Below are positions 41,009 to 52,219 of a stretch of DNA of 64,000 nucleotides, in pieces. Numbering within the stretch: the first letter of the stretch is position 1; the number at the start of each line of letters is the position of its first letter. The stretch is taken from the NCBI GenBank assembly GCA_002049455.2, contig KV918877.1:1-64000 (forward strand), given 5' to 3'. Below the pieces are notes generated by a model. It saw nothing but the letters and a program-made list of their open reading frames with translations. It did no database searches and was not told where the DNA came from. Position numbers and translations under genes: made by a program. The DNA comes from Porphyra umbilicalis (taxonomy: Eukaryota > Rhodophyta > Bangiophyceae > Bangiales > Bangiaceae).

Positions 41009-43236
41009 GGTTGGGGGGGGGGGGGGGGGGGGAGACGCCGACGGGGGGGTGCGGGAGGCGGTGCTTGGGGGGGGTGAAGACGGCAAGGCGGGGGGCAGGC
41101 AGGAGTGGGGGGGTGCGCGCGTCTGTAGTAACGAAACAGCAGCGGGCGGGTGGCGTCAACACGGAGGGAGGATGAAGGGGGAGTGGCCGTGGGTGGGGGG
41201 CGTGAGTCGAGACACCGCCGCGGTCGGCGTGGCTCAAGTAGGCCCGGCCGAGCGCGATGTGGCGGTGTGAGGCGGCTACGAGCGGCCGCCCGGCGGGCGC
41301 CCGACGGTCCCCGCCTGCAACAGCATCCCCGCGCAGCTGGGGTCACGCGCGGCCACGCAGCTGGCCCAAGGCAGCAACCCCCAAGGTGCCCCGTTGCGAG
41401 GCTGTCACGGCCGGGCGACACACGCTGTTGTGGGGTGGCACCACCAATAGCGCTGGCGCCGCGTAGAGGCAACGACCACGCGGCGTCGACGCGTCAAACA
41501 GTCTCTCCATGAATGGGCTCACCGTCAAGCCGGGGGCGGGTCGAGGCGCAGAAGCGATCGCGCGGGGCCCCAAATCCCCCCCCCCCACGAGGCGAGGGGA
41601 GGGCGCCCATCTGAGTGCCGCGGAAGCCACGCCGCTGTCAGCTCCCTCCTGACCGCCGCGGCACCGCCACGACCCGTTGTTGGAAATCCTGCCAAGAGGG
41701 CCCTCTTTAGGGGGGCATGCCAACGGCCGTACGTTTCGGTTACAGCAGCTCGGATGGCCACCCCTTGGCCTGCCATGGGGTCGGGCCGCACCGCCCGCCA
41801 CCCAACAAAAGTTAATCCTCTCAAGTCGGTCGTGTGTTCCACGCCGAGGCCAAAGACGGCCGCCCACGGGCCGCCTGACACTAACTAAGGCACACTAGTG
41901 CGCTTGCCGAGGACTCGTGCACGGCCAACGACAAGTGAGAGTGGACCACAGGGCCGCCGCCGGCTCGTGTGGGGATATGGGACGGCCTGACAAAGGAGAA
42001 AGGGCGGCGTGTCCGTAATTCGGTCGGGGCCCCGCATCGTCGGCGGTCGCCTATCGACAGCCGCTCTGACGCGGTGCTAGCTATAGCATGGCATACGTTC
42101 TGCACAGACCGTTGATCACAGAGGACGGACCGCCCATCGACGACATGTGACCGCCCGTCGACAAACAGGACAGGTGTATGTAATAGCCCACGAGGTACGC
42201 TACTTCGTTAATGCCAGGTGGTATCATGCCCCTCTGTGCTGATTTCGACGCCCGTCCCAGGGGGGCATCGTCCACGGGATGGCGTCAGGCCTCGGTCGAG
42301 GCCGTTTGTCTGTACATACGGGACAAGCAAGTCGGCGTTTCGACACCACACCCGACGAAAGTCCAGGAGTGGGCTTGCGCGTGCTGTCCGTCCGACTATG
42401 GGTGTTCCTCGTCACCGGTCGCCACCGCGCGCGATGTAGTTTGAAACGGGATTGCGGGCCGCCGCGCGGGGTGCGAGCCCCTGCGTCAAAGCACCAAAGG
42501 CGCCCCGCCGCCCGGGCCGTTGGGGATGTCAAATGATCAGGCACCGCCCTGGGGCATGTGATGGGCGACTTTGGAAGAGTACAAACGGCGCGTGGTGGTG
42601 ACGGCTCCCACGCTGGCGACCGCGCAGACGCCTGCCGTTAATGATAGCAAAAACGCCCCGGTTCGCACAAAAAAAAAAAAACAAGGCCGCGGCGGCACGC
42701 CCGTCCACGCCAGGTGCGTCCGCAGACCAGCGGATCAACAGACCACGGGCACGGCGGGCAGTGCACGGAATCGGGTCGGCGCGCCGCCGACGAGGTCTGC
42801 GCGAGCGCCACCGAGGCCAGCAACACGGTGGTCGCCCGTGGCAGCGGTCGCGACGGCCCCGCCCACCGCCGCCGTCGGCCCGCGCTGGCGGCCAATCTGG
42901 CTGCGGAGCAGCAGACCCCCCGCCCGCGGTGACCACGCGTCGCCCCCGCCACCACCAGCAGAGGGCACCGGCGGTGGGGCGGGCGGCGCACCGCCGCCCC
43001 AATGTCCCCGCAGCACCCAGCGGCGACAGGCCAGGAGCGTCCCGGCGACGACGTTCGCGAGAGAAAAAAAAGCGGCTCGGATCGGCGCAAATGCGCTCGC
43101 CCAGCTGCACCGCAGCACACGCCACCGCCACCGCCACCCCCCCATCCCCCCGCGACACCACCGCCGACGGTCGCCATCACGACTCACATGAAGCGCGGGG
43201 GCCACACGCCCCCCCCCCCCCCCCCCCCCGACTCCT
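41009..43236. other. Intergenic, 2.2 kb; no gene recognised
   Basis: Between the starts of the VTC1-like gene and the end of the MgtE gene. The part 41.25-42.55 kb is less GC-rich and has only short frames without motifs. From 42.6 kb the sequence is coding-like in composition but matches nothing. C runs of 18-20 occur near 43210. Confidence 0.45.
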
Positions 43237-44079
43237 TCACACGCCCAGCACCCGCCGCGCCACCTCACACAACAGCCAACACCCGCCCACGTCCGTGACG
43301 GTGGCGAGCGCCGGCCCCGCCACGTCGCACGGCTCGACGCCGACGCCGACGAGCGCGAGCGGCAGCACCCCCCCCACGACCGCCGCGGCCGCCACGGTGA
43401 CGGCGAGGGCCCCCCCCACGACCCCCCCCATGAGGAGCCCCCCCCCCCCCCCCCCCCCCCCCGCTGAGCACCACGCGCACGGCGGCCACGACGCCGAGCA
43501 CCCCGCCGAGCACCGCGCCGACGGCCGCCTCGCGGGCGGCGACGCGCACGATGTCGCGGGGAGAGACCGACCCCGCCGCCTCGGCCGCAATGACCGTCGC
43601 GGCCGACTGGTTGCCGGCGTTGCCGCCCGACCCGACGAGCATGGTGAGGAAGAGCGTCAGCGTCACGTGCGCCGACAGCGTCGGCGTGTAGGCCGAGAGG
43701 ATGGCCGACGAGGTGGATTGGAGGAGGAGGAGCGTCAGCAGCCAGCTGAGGCGCGAGCGCACCACGTAGGAAAAGGGGGTGCCAAAGTAGCTCGCGTGGT
43801 GGGGGAGGGTGAGGGGGGGGGGGGGGGGGGGGGTGCCCGCCGTCGGCGGCCGCAGGCGCCCCAACGGCCGCGCCGAGCTCGGGGCGCCCGCCACCCCCGT
43901 CGCCACCCCGCCCGCCGGCCGAGGAGGACGGCGTCGTCGCGCCGACGGCTGGCAGCTGCCCGCGGAGCGCCGCCACCCCGGCGGCGACCGCCGACAGGGC
44001 GGCGGCGACGAGCGGCAGCTGCGCCTGCCGCACGTCGGCCACGCCGCCGGCCGGGGGTGGCGGGGGAGCGGCCGCCGCC

Positions 44080-44122
<43 letters not shown>

Positions 44123-44411
44123 CGGCGGTGGCGGCGGGCGGCGGCAGCGGCGGCCCGCCGGCGGCCAGCCCCGCCGGCCCGCCGGCACGCAGCCAGTCGG
44201 CCGCCGTCACGACGCCGGTCAAGACGCCCCCGTCCACGACGGGCGTCCACCCGTAGCGGCGCGCAAGCGCCGGCGGCACCGCGAGGTCCGCCACCACCCT
44301 CGCGGGGGGCGCCCCCGCCGCCGCCGCCGCGGTTGCGGCCGCGTCGCCACCGCCACCCTGTGGCCGCCACGGCGGGCGGGGTCGGCGCTCGGCGCCGTCT
44401 GGGGCCGCGGC

Positions 44412-44442
<31 letters not shown>

Positions 44443-44634
44443 GCGGCGGCAGCATCGTCCGACGCGACGACCGCGGCGGCGGCGGCGACGAGGTCGGCCG
44501 GGTTGACGACCCCCCCCCCCCCAAAAAGAGGGCGTCAAAAAAGTGGGGCCCCCCGCGCCGCGCCACCGCCACCAGCGCCGCCGCGGCGGCCGTGACGGGC
44601 GTGTCGGGCGCCACGACGAGCGCGGTGGGTGCAC

Positions 44635-44677
<43 letters not shown>

Positions 44678-45007
44678 CGCCGTTGCCGTTGCCGTTGCCG
44701 CCGCTGTCGCCGCTGCCACCGCCGCCGCCGCCGCGTCGGCGGGGGCGGGTGGCGGCAGCGGCAGCAGCGGCGTCGTGCCGCGCACCGACGCGATGGAGAG
44801 GAGGGCGGCGGGGGATGGGGGCACCGCTGGTTGGGGGGGGGGGGGGGGGGGGAGCGCGCCCGCGCGCCGCCGCCGCCCGCAACGCCCGCCGGCCGCCGCG
44901 GCTGCCGCCGCCGCCGGGCCGCCGGCGGGGGTGCGGGAGCGGCGGCCGCCAGTGGCGGCCCGCCGCCGCAGCCGCGGGGGGGCAGAGGAAGCCGGGGGGG
45001 GCGCCAT
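43237..45007 (-). CDS. CBS-domain MgtE-type magnesium transporter
   Basis: Predicted Mg2+ channel/transporter of the MgtE (SLC41-related) family. The N-terminal cytosolic part shows CBS-like segments: TALVVAPDTPVTAAAAALVAVA, and later YGWTPVVDGGVLTGVVTAADWL. The membrane part has RLSWLLTLLLLQSTSSAILSAY, then the signature FLTMLVGSGGNAGNQSAATVIAAEAAGSVSPRDI, AREAAVGAVLGGVLGVVAAV, and finally LPLALVGVGVEPCDVAGPALATVTDVGG. GNAGNQS and PALATVTD are family hallmarks around the ion path. The coding frame changes at poly-C/G tracts near 43.45 and 43.82 kb and within Ala-rich linkers, so the exact product is uncertain. These may be short introns or homopolymer errors. The ATG at 45007 is chosen because the longer frame starts only with non-ATG codons. 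Confidence 0.82.
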
Positions 45008-45012
45008 GCGCC

Positions 45013-45043
<31 letters not shown>

Positions 45044-46099
45044 GCCACCGCGGCGGGCGCGGCGGGCGGGGCGGGGGGGGGGGGGGGGGGGGGGGTGTCG
45101 CCGCCCACGCCCGCGCCGGCCGCGCCGGCGGCGACGGATGCCCCGACGGCCCCGCGCGGGGGGGTGCGCCGACGGGGCAGGGGTGGAAGACGCTGGTGCC
45201 GCAGAGGGGGGGGGGGGAGGGGGAGCGGGGGGGGTGGGGACACCCCAGGGCGGCGGCGCGGAAAAGCAATGGGGCGGCCGGCCAGTGTCGGCCGCGGCGG
45301 GGCGTCGGCAGTGGCGCCGCCCGGCGCGACCGCGGGCGCGCCGGCTTTGTGTGGGCGGGCGGATGCCGGCCACGCGGGCCGGTTCCACAACGGTGGGGGG
45401 TCTCGGCCTTGTGATTGGCTGACCACCAGATCAATATCTCAAGCCGTTGGCAAATCCGCCCATTCTGCTCGTCTGTCCTTGTTGTTGCATCAAATATACA
45501 CTCCAAATAGACTCTGAGCACCACTTGATGGGACTGTATGTTGTAATTGCGATGGAGAGGCTGGGGAAGCGTCGTCTCTCGGAGTGGGACACGCCGCCAC
45601 CACGCAGTCAGGTGCAGCAGGATGAGATGCGTCAGGGCCGATGGCGCACCCTCAGCTACGGGCACGTGGTGCTCAAGGAGTCACTTTTGTGTCAAAATAA
45701 AGACCACCCACCCGTCTGCCGACGGCGCACGTCGACCGACACAAAACCCGGCGTCAAGCCGATGCCAACGTCGATCGCCGCCGACGGGTGGCCGCAGCGG
45801 AGCGGGTTACGGGGCGCTCTGGGCCGCGCCACCGCCGCCGTGAGGCCCACTCCCATCCTGTGTGCGGGCAGGGCAGCAGGGAAAGGACGACCTCGGCCGC
45901 CGACCTGCGCCCGTCCCTCGCCCCTCCATGGGGCGCCCAACAAGGAAAGGCCAAACAAGGGCTACACCCCACGCGGAGGCAACCGCGGTGGCGCACGCGC
46001 CAGCCCGCCCGCCTCACGCCTACACCGTCGCCTAGTGATACACGGCAAGCGGCCTCCCCGCCTCCCTGCCCCCCCCCCTCCCCCACCCACGCTCTGCTC
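45008..46099. other. Intergenic; no gene recognised
   Basis: Contains an AT-richer stretch at 45430-45560 that probably holds the MgtE promoter. A plus-strand frame (MERLGKRRLSEWDTPPPRSQ, ATG at 45552) is open but matches nothing. C-rich sequence lies near 46070. Confidence 0.4.
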
Positions 46100-46122
46100 T
46101 CATCGCCGGTGGTGGCGGTACG

Positions 46123-46154
<32 letters not shown>

Positions 46155-47852
46155 AGGGGCATCGCCCCCCCCCCCTTCCACAACCCAAACGGCAACGAGA
46201 TGAGGGCGACGAGGCGCCACACGAGCCACGCGAGGCAGTCGAGGACGACCCACCCGAGGCGCGCCAGGTGCGTGTCCCGCCGCTCGACGAGCATGACGCG
46301 GACCTCCTCGTGGATGGCGTCGAGTTTGGCGTCCACGACGCCGACCGACCGAAAGTTGTCATTGAGCGTCGCCTGCAGGTGCTCCGCCGTCGCCGCCGCG
46401 TCCGCTTCGAGCGCCGCCACCGCCGCCGCCGAGGCGGCAAGCGTCGCCGCCAGCCGCGCGTCGGCCTCGCGGGAGGAGCGGAGGAGGGCGGTGAGGGCGC
46501 CTTCCGCGGCGGCGAGGCGGTGGCGCAGCGCCGCCACCGCCGCCGCGTCGCCCGCGGGCGCCTCGTCGTCGTCGCTCGTGGGGGGAGTCCCCCCCGCCGC
46601 CCACGTGGGAGGGGGGGGGGGGGGGGGGTGCGACCCGCCGGGGGTGGGGGGGGACGCCAGGTACGCCGCCGCCGCCGCGGCGGCTGCAGACGCAGCGGCG
46701 CCGTCTGCGGCACACGGCTCGGGGGACGGGGTCATGGGGGACACGCGCGCGCCCCCGTCGGCCGCAAACGACGACGGTGGCCACGGGGCGGCCGGGGGCG
46801 CACCGCCGGCAGCGGCCGCGGCGGCACGGCCCGCCGCGCCGCCCCCGGCGCCGACGGCACCCCCGTCTGCAGCCGCGGCACGCGCGTCAAAAGCGGCCCC
46901 CCACCGGCGGAGCGTGCGCGCGCCCGCACTGTGCGACGCCAGCTCATCCGCCGTCATGATGAGCTGCGCCGACCGGGGCGGCGGCGGGGGCGCGCCGAGC
47001 AAAGCCGGCGGCGCGCCGCCGCCGCCCATTGCCAACGGTGCGGCGCCGTCCGAGGCGGGGCGGTGCCCATTGACGCCCGCCGACAGCGGCGGAGACGACG
47101 ACGGCGGCGGCGGTGGCGGTGGCGGGGACAAGCCCGACACGCGCGGGAGGGAGCGCGCGGAGAGCTCCTCGTGGGAGCGCGTGCGCGGCGGCTCGCGGGC
47201 AAAGCTCGGCAGATCCTCCAACGACGCGTGCCGCGCAAAGGCCGACGGACCGCCGCCGTGCGGCGCGCCGGCGTCGCCGCCGCTGCGGTAGCCGTCGCTG
47301 CTGCCGCCGCTGGCGGCCGCAGACGCGGTGACGCCGGCGGCCGACGGCGCGGCACCGCCGCGGGCGTCCCCCCCACCACGGCCGCCGTCGCGGCCGCCAC
47401 CGCGTCGGCGGCGGACGCCCCGCGGCGCGCCGCCCACCGCGGCGGTGGGGGCGTCCCCGTCGGGGCCCGCGTCTGGGGTGGCCACCCGCCGCTTGGCCAA
47501 CCCCCGCACCCACCGCGGGGAGGTGACGCCACCGCCGCCGCCGCCGCCGCCGCCGTCGGCGCCCCCCCCACTGTCGCCGCCACCACCGCCGCTGCCGCTG
47601 CCGTCGCCCGTGGGGGTCGGCGCCGGCGGCGGCAGCGCGTCGGCGGCGGCCTCCTCATCGACGCCCTCCACGCGGGTGAGCGACGCTTGCCGCCGCAGGC
47701 GGCGAGGGCGGAGGCCCGGGCGGCGGCCAAAAATGCGGCGGGGGCCATCCTCCACGCCGGCCCCGCCGCCGCTGCCGAGGGAGGTGTTGGAGATGCCCGC
47801 CGCCAATGGGAGCGGCCGCCCGCAGGGGGGGGACCCCTCTGACACGCGCCGC

Positions 47853-47887
<35 letters not shown>

Positions 47888-48251
47888 GCCGCCGCCGTCG
47901 GCGCTGGGGAGGCCCGCCAGGTCGTCCCAGGAGCGGCTCGCGTCCGTGCCCCCGCCACCCCCCCCGCCGACGCCATTGCCGAGGGCGGCCACGGCGCTCC
48001 AGTTGCCCGACGCCGCGTCGCCAGGGGCACCCCCACGGCTGCCAGCGACGGTGGGGAGGCGGTCCGCGCCTCCCCCGACAGGGGGGCCACCACCCCCCCC
48101 AGGCAACGGCGCCAACGCGGGACCCGCCGCCCCGCCCCCCTCCCCTGCTGGCTCGGTGCGGCGGCGGTTGCGGAAGAGCAGCCCGGCGTTGCCCCCCGCC
48201 GGGGTGCCCGACGCGCGGCGCTCTTCCCCCTCCCCCCCCTCGTCCGTGCCC

Positions 48252-48285
<34 letters not shown>

Positions 48286-49077
48286 TGACGGCGGGGGCGC
48301 CCCCCCCCCCCTCCCCCCCCCACGGCGGGGGCGTGGCCGGCGATTTCAGCCGCCGCGGCGCGGCCTTGGCGACGAGCCGCTCCCCCCCCGAGCGCAGCTT
48401 CTCCCCGCCCCGCCGCTTGATGCGGCGGAGGACGTCTGAGCGGGGCGTCGGCGTGCCGCCGACGCCCCCCATGCCCCCACTGTCGTCGTCGCTGAGGCCA
48501 CACGCGGGCGCGGGGGCGCCCGCGCCGGGCGTGACGGCCGCCCCCCGTCGGGGGGGAACCCGCCCGTCGGGGGCGCGGCGGCCCCGCCCACCGCCGCCGC
48601 CGCCGCCGACGCCGCCGCCGCCAGTGGGGCGAGCGGGGGGTCGGGCCCGCCCTCTGCCGGCGCCGCCGCGGGCGGGGCCCCACCGTCACCGGGCGCGGCG
48701 GCGACCGCCACCGCCGCCACGTCGGCGGCCGCAAAGTGGCGCATCGCCGCTGCCGCCGTCGCCGTCGGCGGGGAGCCGCCGTGCATGGGGAGGTGCAACC
48801 GCCGTCGCCGGCGGCCAGCGGCGGGGCGGCCGGCGCCGTCGACGGCGGCGCCGGCGCCGACGGCGCCGGCGCTGGCGTTGCCGACCAGCACCGGCGCGCC
48901 GGGGACCGCCGCCGCTGCGGCGGCGGTGGCGGCGGGGGAGGCAGTCCCCCCATCCGACCCGTCGATGGATGGACGTCGGGTGGTGGCGGCGGTGGGTGGG
49001 GCGGCGGGGGTGCCCCGGCTGCCCGCCGGCCGCCGGCCGCGCGTCGCTAGCTGCTCCGCCAACAGCTGGGGGTCCAT
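46100..49077 (-). CDS. Uncharacterised coiled-coil protein with C-terminal membrane anchor
   Basis: Unknown function. The first ATG (MDPQLLAEQLATRG, 49077) leads into a long Ala/Gly/Pro-rich disordered region. The last 790-residue frame (48472-46100) begins with a basic segment (SDVLRRIKRRGGEKLRSGGERL) and includes a short block SLEDLPSFAREPPRTRSHEELS. Near the end is a likely coiled coil (VAALRHRLAAAEGALTALL through VVDAKLDAIHEEVRVMLVE) and then a single hydrophobic helix, LGWVVLDCLAWLVWRLVALI, close to the C-terminus. That layout suggests a tail-anchored protein of the ER or outer mitochondrial/plastid membrane with a dimerising stalk. The 5' half and 3' half lie in different frames joined across C/G runs, so the exon structure is not resolved. 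Confidence 0.55.
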
Positions 49078-50368
49078 TGGCGTGCACCGTCGGGCCTGGA
49101 AAGAAGAGCGAGCAGCGGGGAGAGCGGGGTGGGGCGGCCGTGGGGGACGGCTCGGGCGGCCACGGGTGGGCGAGTCGGTGGCAACAAAGTCGGCCCGCAG
49201 TGAAGGCGACGGACCGCAAAGGGAAATGGGGCACAGAAAAGGAAGAGTAAAAACGGGACGTTAAGTGGAGTGGACCACCGGAGCACAGAAATTGTAGCCA
49301 CGGCGGGCCTCGGTGGAGCGACGCGTCGCGGAGGGGCGGCGGCGCACCGGGCCCAACGCGCCGCGACCACCGTCCGGCCGTGTCAGCCGCACCGCTAACG
49401 GCCCGCGCCGCGACCCGCAAAGGCCGGGTGGGCGGGGTGGCGGCCGAGGTGGCGGCGCGGGAGGAGCGCGGCGGCACCGCCGCGGAGGCGGCGGCACCGG
49501 CGGGGGGAAGGGGCCCCGGGGGGCAGGGCAGCCAGCGGACGGCACTCGCCTGCGCGGTCGGTGAGGCGAGGAAGAGGCAGGCAGCTGCAGGTGCGGCAAC
49601 CGCTCATGCGACCACAGCTGCGTCGGGCGCCCCACCACGTGAATCGGACGGGTGTGGTGCTGGGCGACAGGGCGATGCTGACTGGTCAGATGCGTGAAAG
49701 GAGCCCCCCTACGTGGTGCTGTGCAGAAGAATGAGTTTGGTCACCGACCGTTGGTAAATTTACAATTGTTTTCAAGTTGATCGATCAGGACGGTTTGTCG
49801 AAGGCCGTTGTGCCGCTGGACTGTATGTTTGCAAGCAGCGTTTTGTCGTGACGTCACGGGGCCTGCTCGCGCAGCGACAAACGTGGCATGTCGGGGGCAG
49901 GGCGGCTGCTGGTGGGGTCGGGCAGGTAGGGATGTGCAAACAGCAAAACCAGTTTGCAAAAACAAGCTCCAGAAGCCGGTCGGGCTAGAATACGACCAGC
50001 GACACCGCACGAACACGTACCGGGTGGGTGACTCCACTTTCGGCCGGGTGCTCGCGCATCACAATGACGTGTCCTGTCCGTGACGAGGCGTGGCCATCAT
50101 CGAGGCCAGCCCCGCACTCACCGACGACGGCAGCCACACCACACGACGCCGCCACCAGTGAGCAAGGGGCTGCAATACCCAGAGACGCACCGCTTGGCCC
50201 GTCGTCGCAACATTATGCTAACGTCCACGAAAAAAGTGCACAGAGGCAACTGAGCACAGAAGAGATGGAGGGGGCAACGAAGACTGGCGAGATGTACACC
50301 AAAACAGACGACGAAAGGTGGGAGATGAAAGCGAATAAGCGAGCACACAACGCAGACCAAATGCCTCA
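49078..50368. other. Intergenic; no gene recognised
   Basis: GC-rich until about 49.65 kb and AT-richer from 49.7 to 50.3 kb, where the 3' flank of the kinase gene lies. No motif-bearing frame was found. Confidence 0.45.
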
Positions 50369-52219
50369 CTAGGCGACTCGCCCCCAGGCCAAGGCCGTGA
50401 CATAAAGGGAGTCTTGCCAGTCCTCCCGAATCTTGTGCAGCGGCCCATGGCTGGTGCGCGTGCACCGCTGCTCCTCGCCGACGCAGTGTCCCCTGCTTAG
50501 CACAAAGGCACACTGTTCAGTCGTGCACGCCACTGCCGTGATCATGTAGTTCTCGTCCCAACGCGCGTGGATGCTCTCCGACGGGTACTCGAAGTCGAGC
50601 TCCACGCACTGCTCCTTGAAGGCCGCGCCGCGCGACATGACCACGCACCACTGCTGCTGGTACCGCCCTTGAGTGGCAATGGCCGTGATGTAGTAGCCCC
50701 CTGACCACTTCTCGCTCACCCACTTGGAGGGGAAGGTGGAGGAAACGATGTAGCTCTGCTGCTTGAACTTGCGGCCGCGCAGCATCGTCGAGCAAACCAC
50801 CCCCCAGCAGTTGTTGTTGCCCGCCACAGACGTGATGAAGAAGCCAGCATCCCACTTCTGCCGCACCCACTCGCGAGGGAACTCGCTGTCGGGGCAGTAG
50901 TGCAGGGCTTGCTCCGTCAACCCAGACGACCGCGCGTTGAGCACCGCCGTCCACATGCTGCCTTCGAAGTTGAGGCTCGTAATCCGCATCCCTTGCGCCC
51001 ACTTCTTCTCCACCTCCTTGACCAGGTTTTGGTAGCTTGTGTGGGAGGTGTAGCATTGCGTGTGGGGGCTGTTGCCGGTGCGCGCCGACGTGGAGACGAT
51101 GATCCACTGGTGGGTCTTGATTTTCTTGGGCACCACGACCTTGTGTCGCTTGGCCGTGGGGATGCTGACGCCGTTGGCAGCCCCGCCCGAGTCGGGGGCC
51201 TTCCGCTTGGAGCCGACAACGACGGCACCGATACCCTCGGCCAAGACCGCCGCCGCTGCCGTGGTCGTCGTCTTGCCGTTCTCAGCGTCGCCCTTGTCCT
51301 GCTCGGCCAGCAGCCGCTCGACGGCAGCTAGACCCTTGGAGCCCTGCGAGCACAGCAGAAAGAGGTAGTCGTAGTCGGGGGTCTCCTCAAACGCCATACC
51401 GCGCACGTACGCCAGGAAGTACTGCAGCACCTCCGGCGCGCCGCGGCACATAGCATCCACGGTGAGGCGGCCTTTGGTCTCGCACACCTGCATGTTCTTG
51501 TCGTCCCCGTTGTAGCCCTGCCACGGCAGCGAGCCGTGGTACAAGTACAGCAGCATGTAGCCGAGGGATTCGAGGTCGTCCCGGCGTGACAGCCACCGCC
51601 CCAAGTGCGCGTTGACCGACGCGTACCGGACCGTGCCAGAGAAGTGATCGACCCGCTGACCGTACGCGATGTGGCAGTTTGGGCGCGTCGGGTCCCGCCA
51701 CTTTGAGGCCAACCCGAGGTCCACCATGTAGAGGCCCTGGCGCACGTCTGGCGACGCGCCATCCGTAAAGGAGCACAGAAAGTTCTCCGGCTTGACGTCA
51801 CCGTGAACATAGCCCCGCAGGTGCAGCTTCCGCAGCAGCTCCGTGCACTTGGCGCCAATAATGGCAACCGTGTCCCACGGCAACCGCCGGGATGGGCGGG
51901 ACTCGAGTAACCGCTGCAGCGTCGGGCCCAACAGGTCCATCACCATCACGTAGTAGCGGCCATGGAGGCCCGTGAAGTGCACCCGCGGCGCCCCGTCACC
52001 CTCCATGGCTCGCATCACCTCCCACTCACGGCGGGCGATAGAACCCGAACGGTGCTCCAGCTTCACCGCCACCTTTTGGCCCGTCAGGGTGTGGGTGCCC
52101 ATGAACACATCGCCAAAGTGGCCCGATCCAAGATGCGCCGTCCGAAGGATGGTGTACTGCCGACGCTTCTCCCCCACCGATGCGGGGACCGGGTCCTTGC
52201 GGGCGTCATCGTCCGTCAT
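50369..52219 (-). CDS. MUT9-like protein kinase (CK1 family)
   Basis: Ser/Thr kinase of 616 residues. The kinase domain (about 20-300) has the glycine loop LGSGHFG (30-36), VAVKLE lysine (53), HGDVKPEN catalytic loop (139-146), DLGLA in place of DFG (167-171), and SGTVRYASVNAH with RRDDLESLGYMLLY, all typical of the CK1 branch. The C-terminal 270 residues hold repeated HQWIIVSTS, W..GMRITSLN, W..GFFITSVAG, W..GYYITAIATQ and W..NYMITAVA units. This is the domain shared with Chlamydomonas Mut9p and plant MLK/PPK kinases (DUF7477, as I recall). Those kinases are nuclear and phosphorylate histones, including H3 Thr3, and photoreceptors. A basic nuclear-localisation-like stretch (TAKRHKVVVPKKIK) joins the two parts. 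The ATG at 52219 fits the kinase N-terminus; the frame is open upstream only by composition. No intron is needed. Confidence 0.93.
   Translation of the reverse strand: MTDDDARKDPVPASVGEKRRQYTILRTAHLGSGHFGDVFMGTHTLTGQKVAVKLEHRSGSIARREWEVMRAMEGDGAPRVHFTGLHGRYYVMVMDLLGPTLQRLLESRPSRRLPWDTVAIIGAKCTELLRKLHLRGYVHGDVKPENFLCSFTDGASPDVRQGLYMVDLGLASKWRDPTRPNCHIAYGQRVDHFSGTVRYASVNAHLGRWLSRRDDLESLGYMLLYLYHGSLPWQGYNGDDKNMQVCETKGRLTVDAMCRGAPEVLQYFLAYVRGMAFEETPDYDYLFLLCSQGSKGLAAVERLLAEQDKGDAENGKTTTTAAAAVLAEGIGAVVVGSKRKAPDSGGAANGVSIPTAKRHKVVVPKKIKTHQWIIVSTSARTGNSPHTQCYTSHTSYQNLVKEVEKKWAQGMRITSLNFEGSMWTAVLNARSSGLTEQALHYCPDSEFPREWVRQKWDAGFFITSVAGNNNCWGVVCSTMLRGRKFKQQSYIVSSTFPSKWVSEKWSGGYYITAIATQGRYQQQWCVVMSRGAAFKEQCVELDFEYPSESIHARWDENYMITAVACTTEQCAFVLSRGHCVGEEQRCTRTSHGPLHKIREDWQDSLYVTALAWGRVA

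Noticed and set aside
42641-44506. Long plus-strand frame (621 codons) opposite the MgtE gene
   Set aside because: It is Arg/Pro-rich without motifs and overlaps the antisense of clear MgtE helices. It is open only because the sequence lacks A and T.
45447-49250. Several long plus-strand frames across 45.4-49.3 kb
   Set aside because: They mirror the minus-strand coiled-coil gene and its linkers, with no domain or sensible amino-acid pattern.
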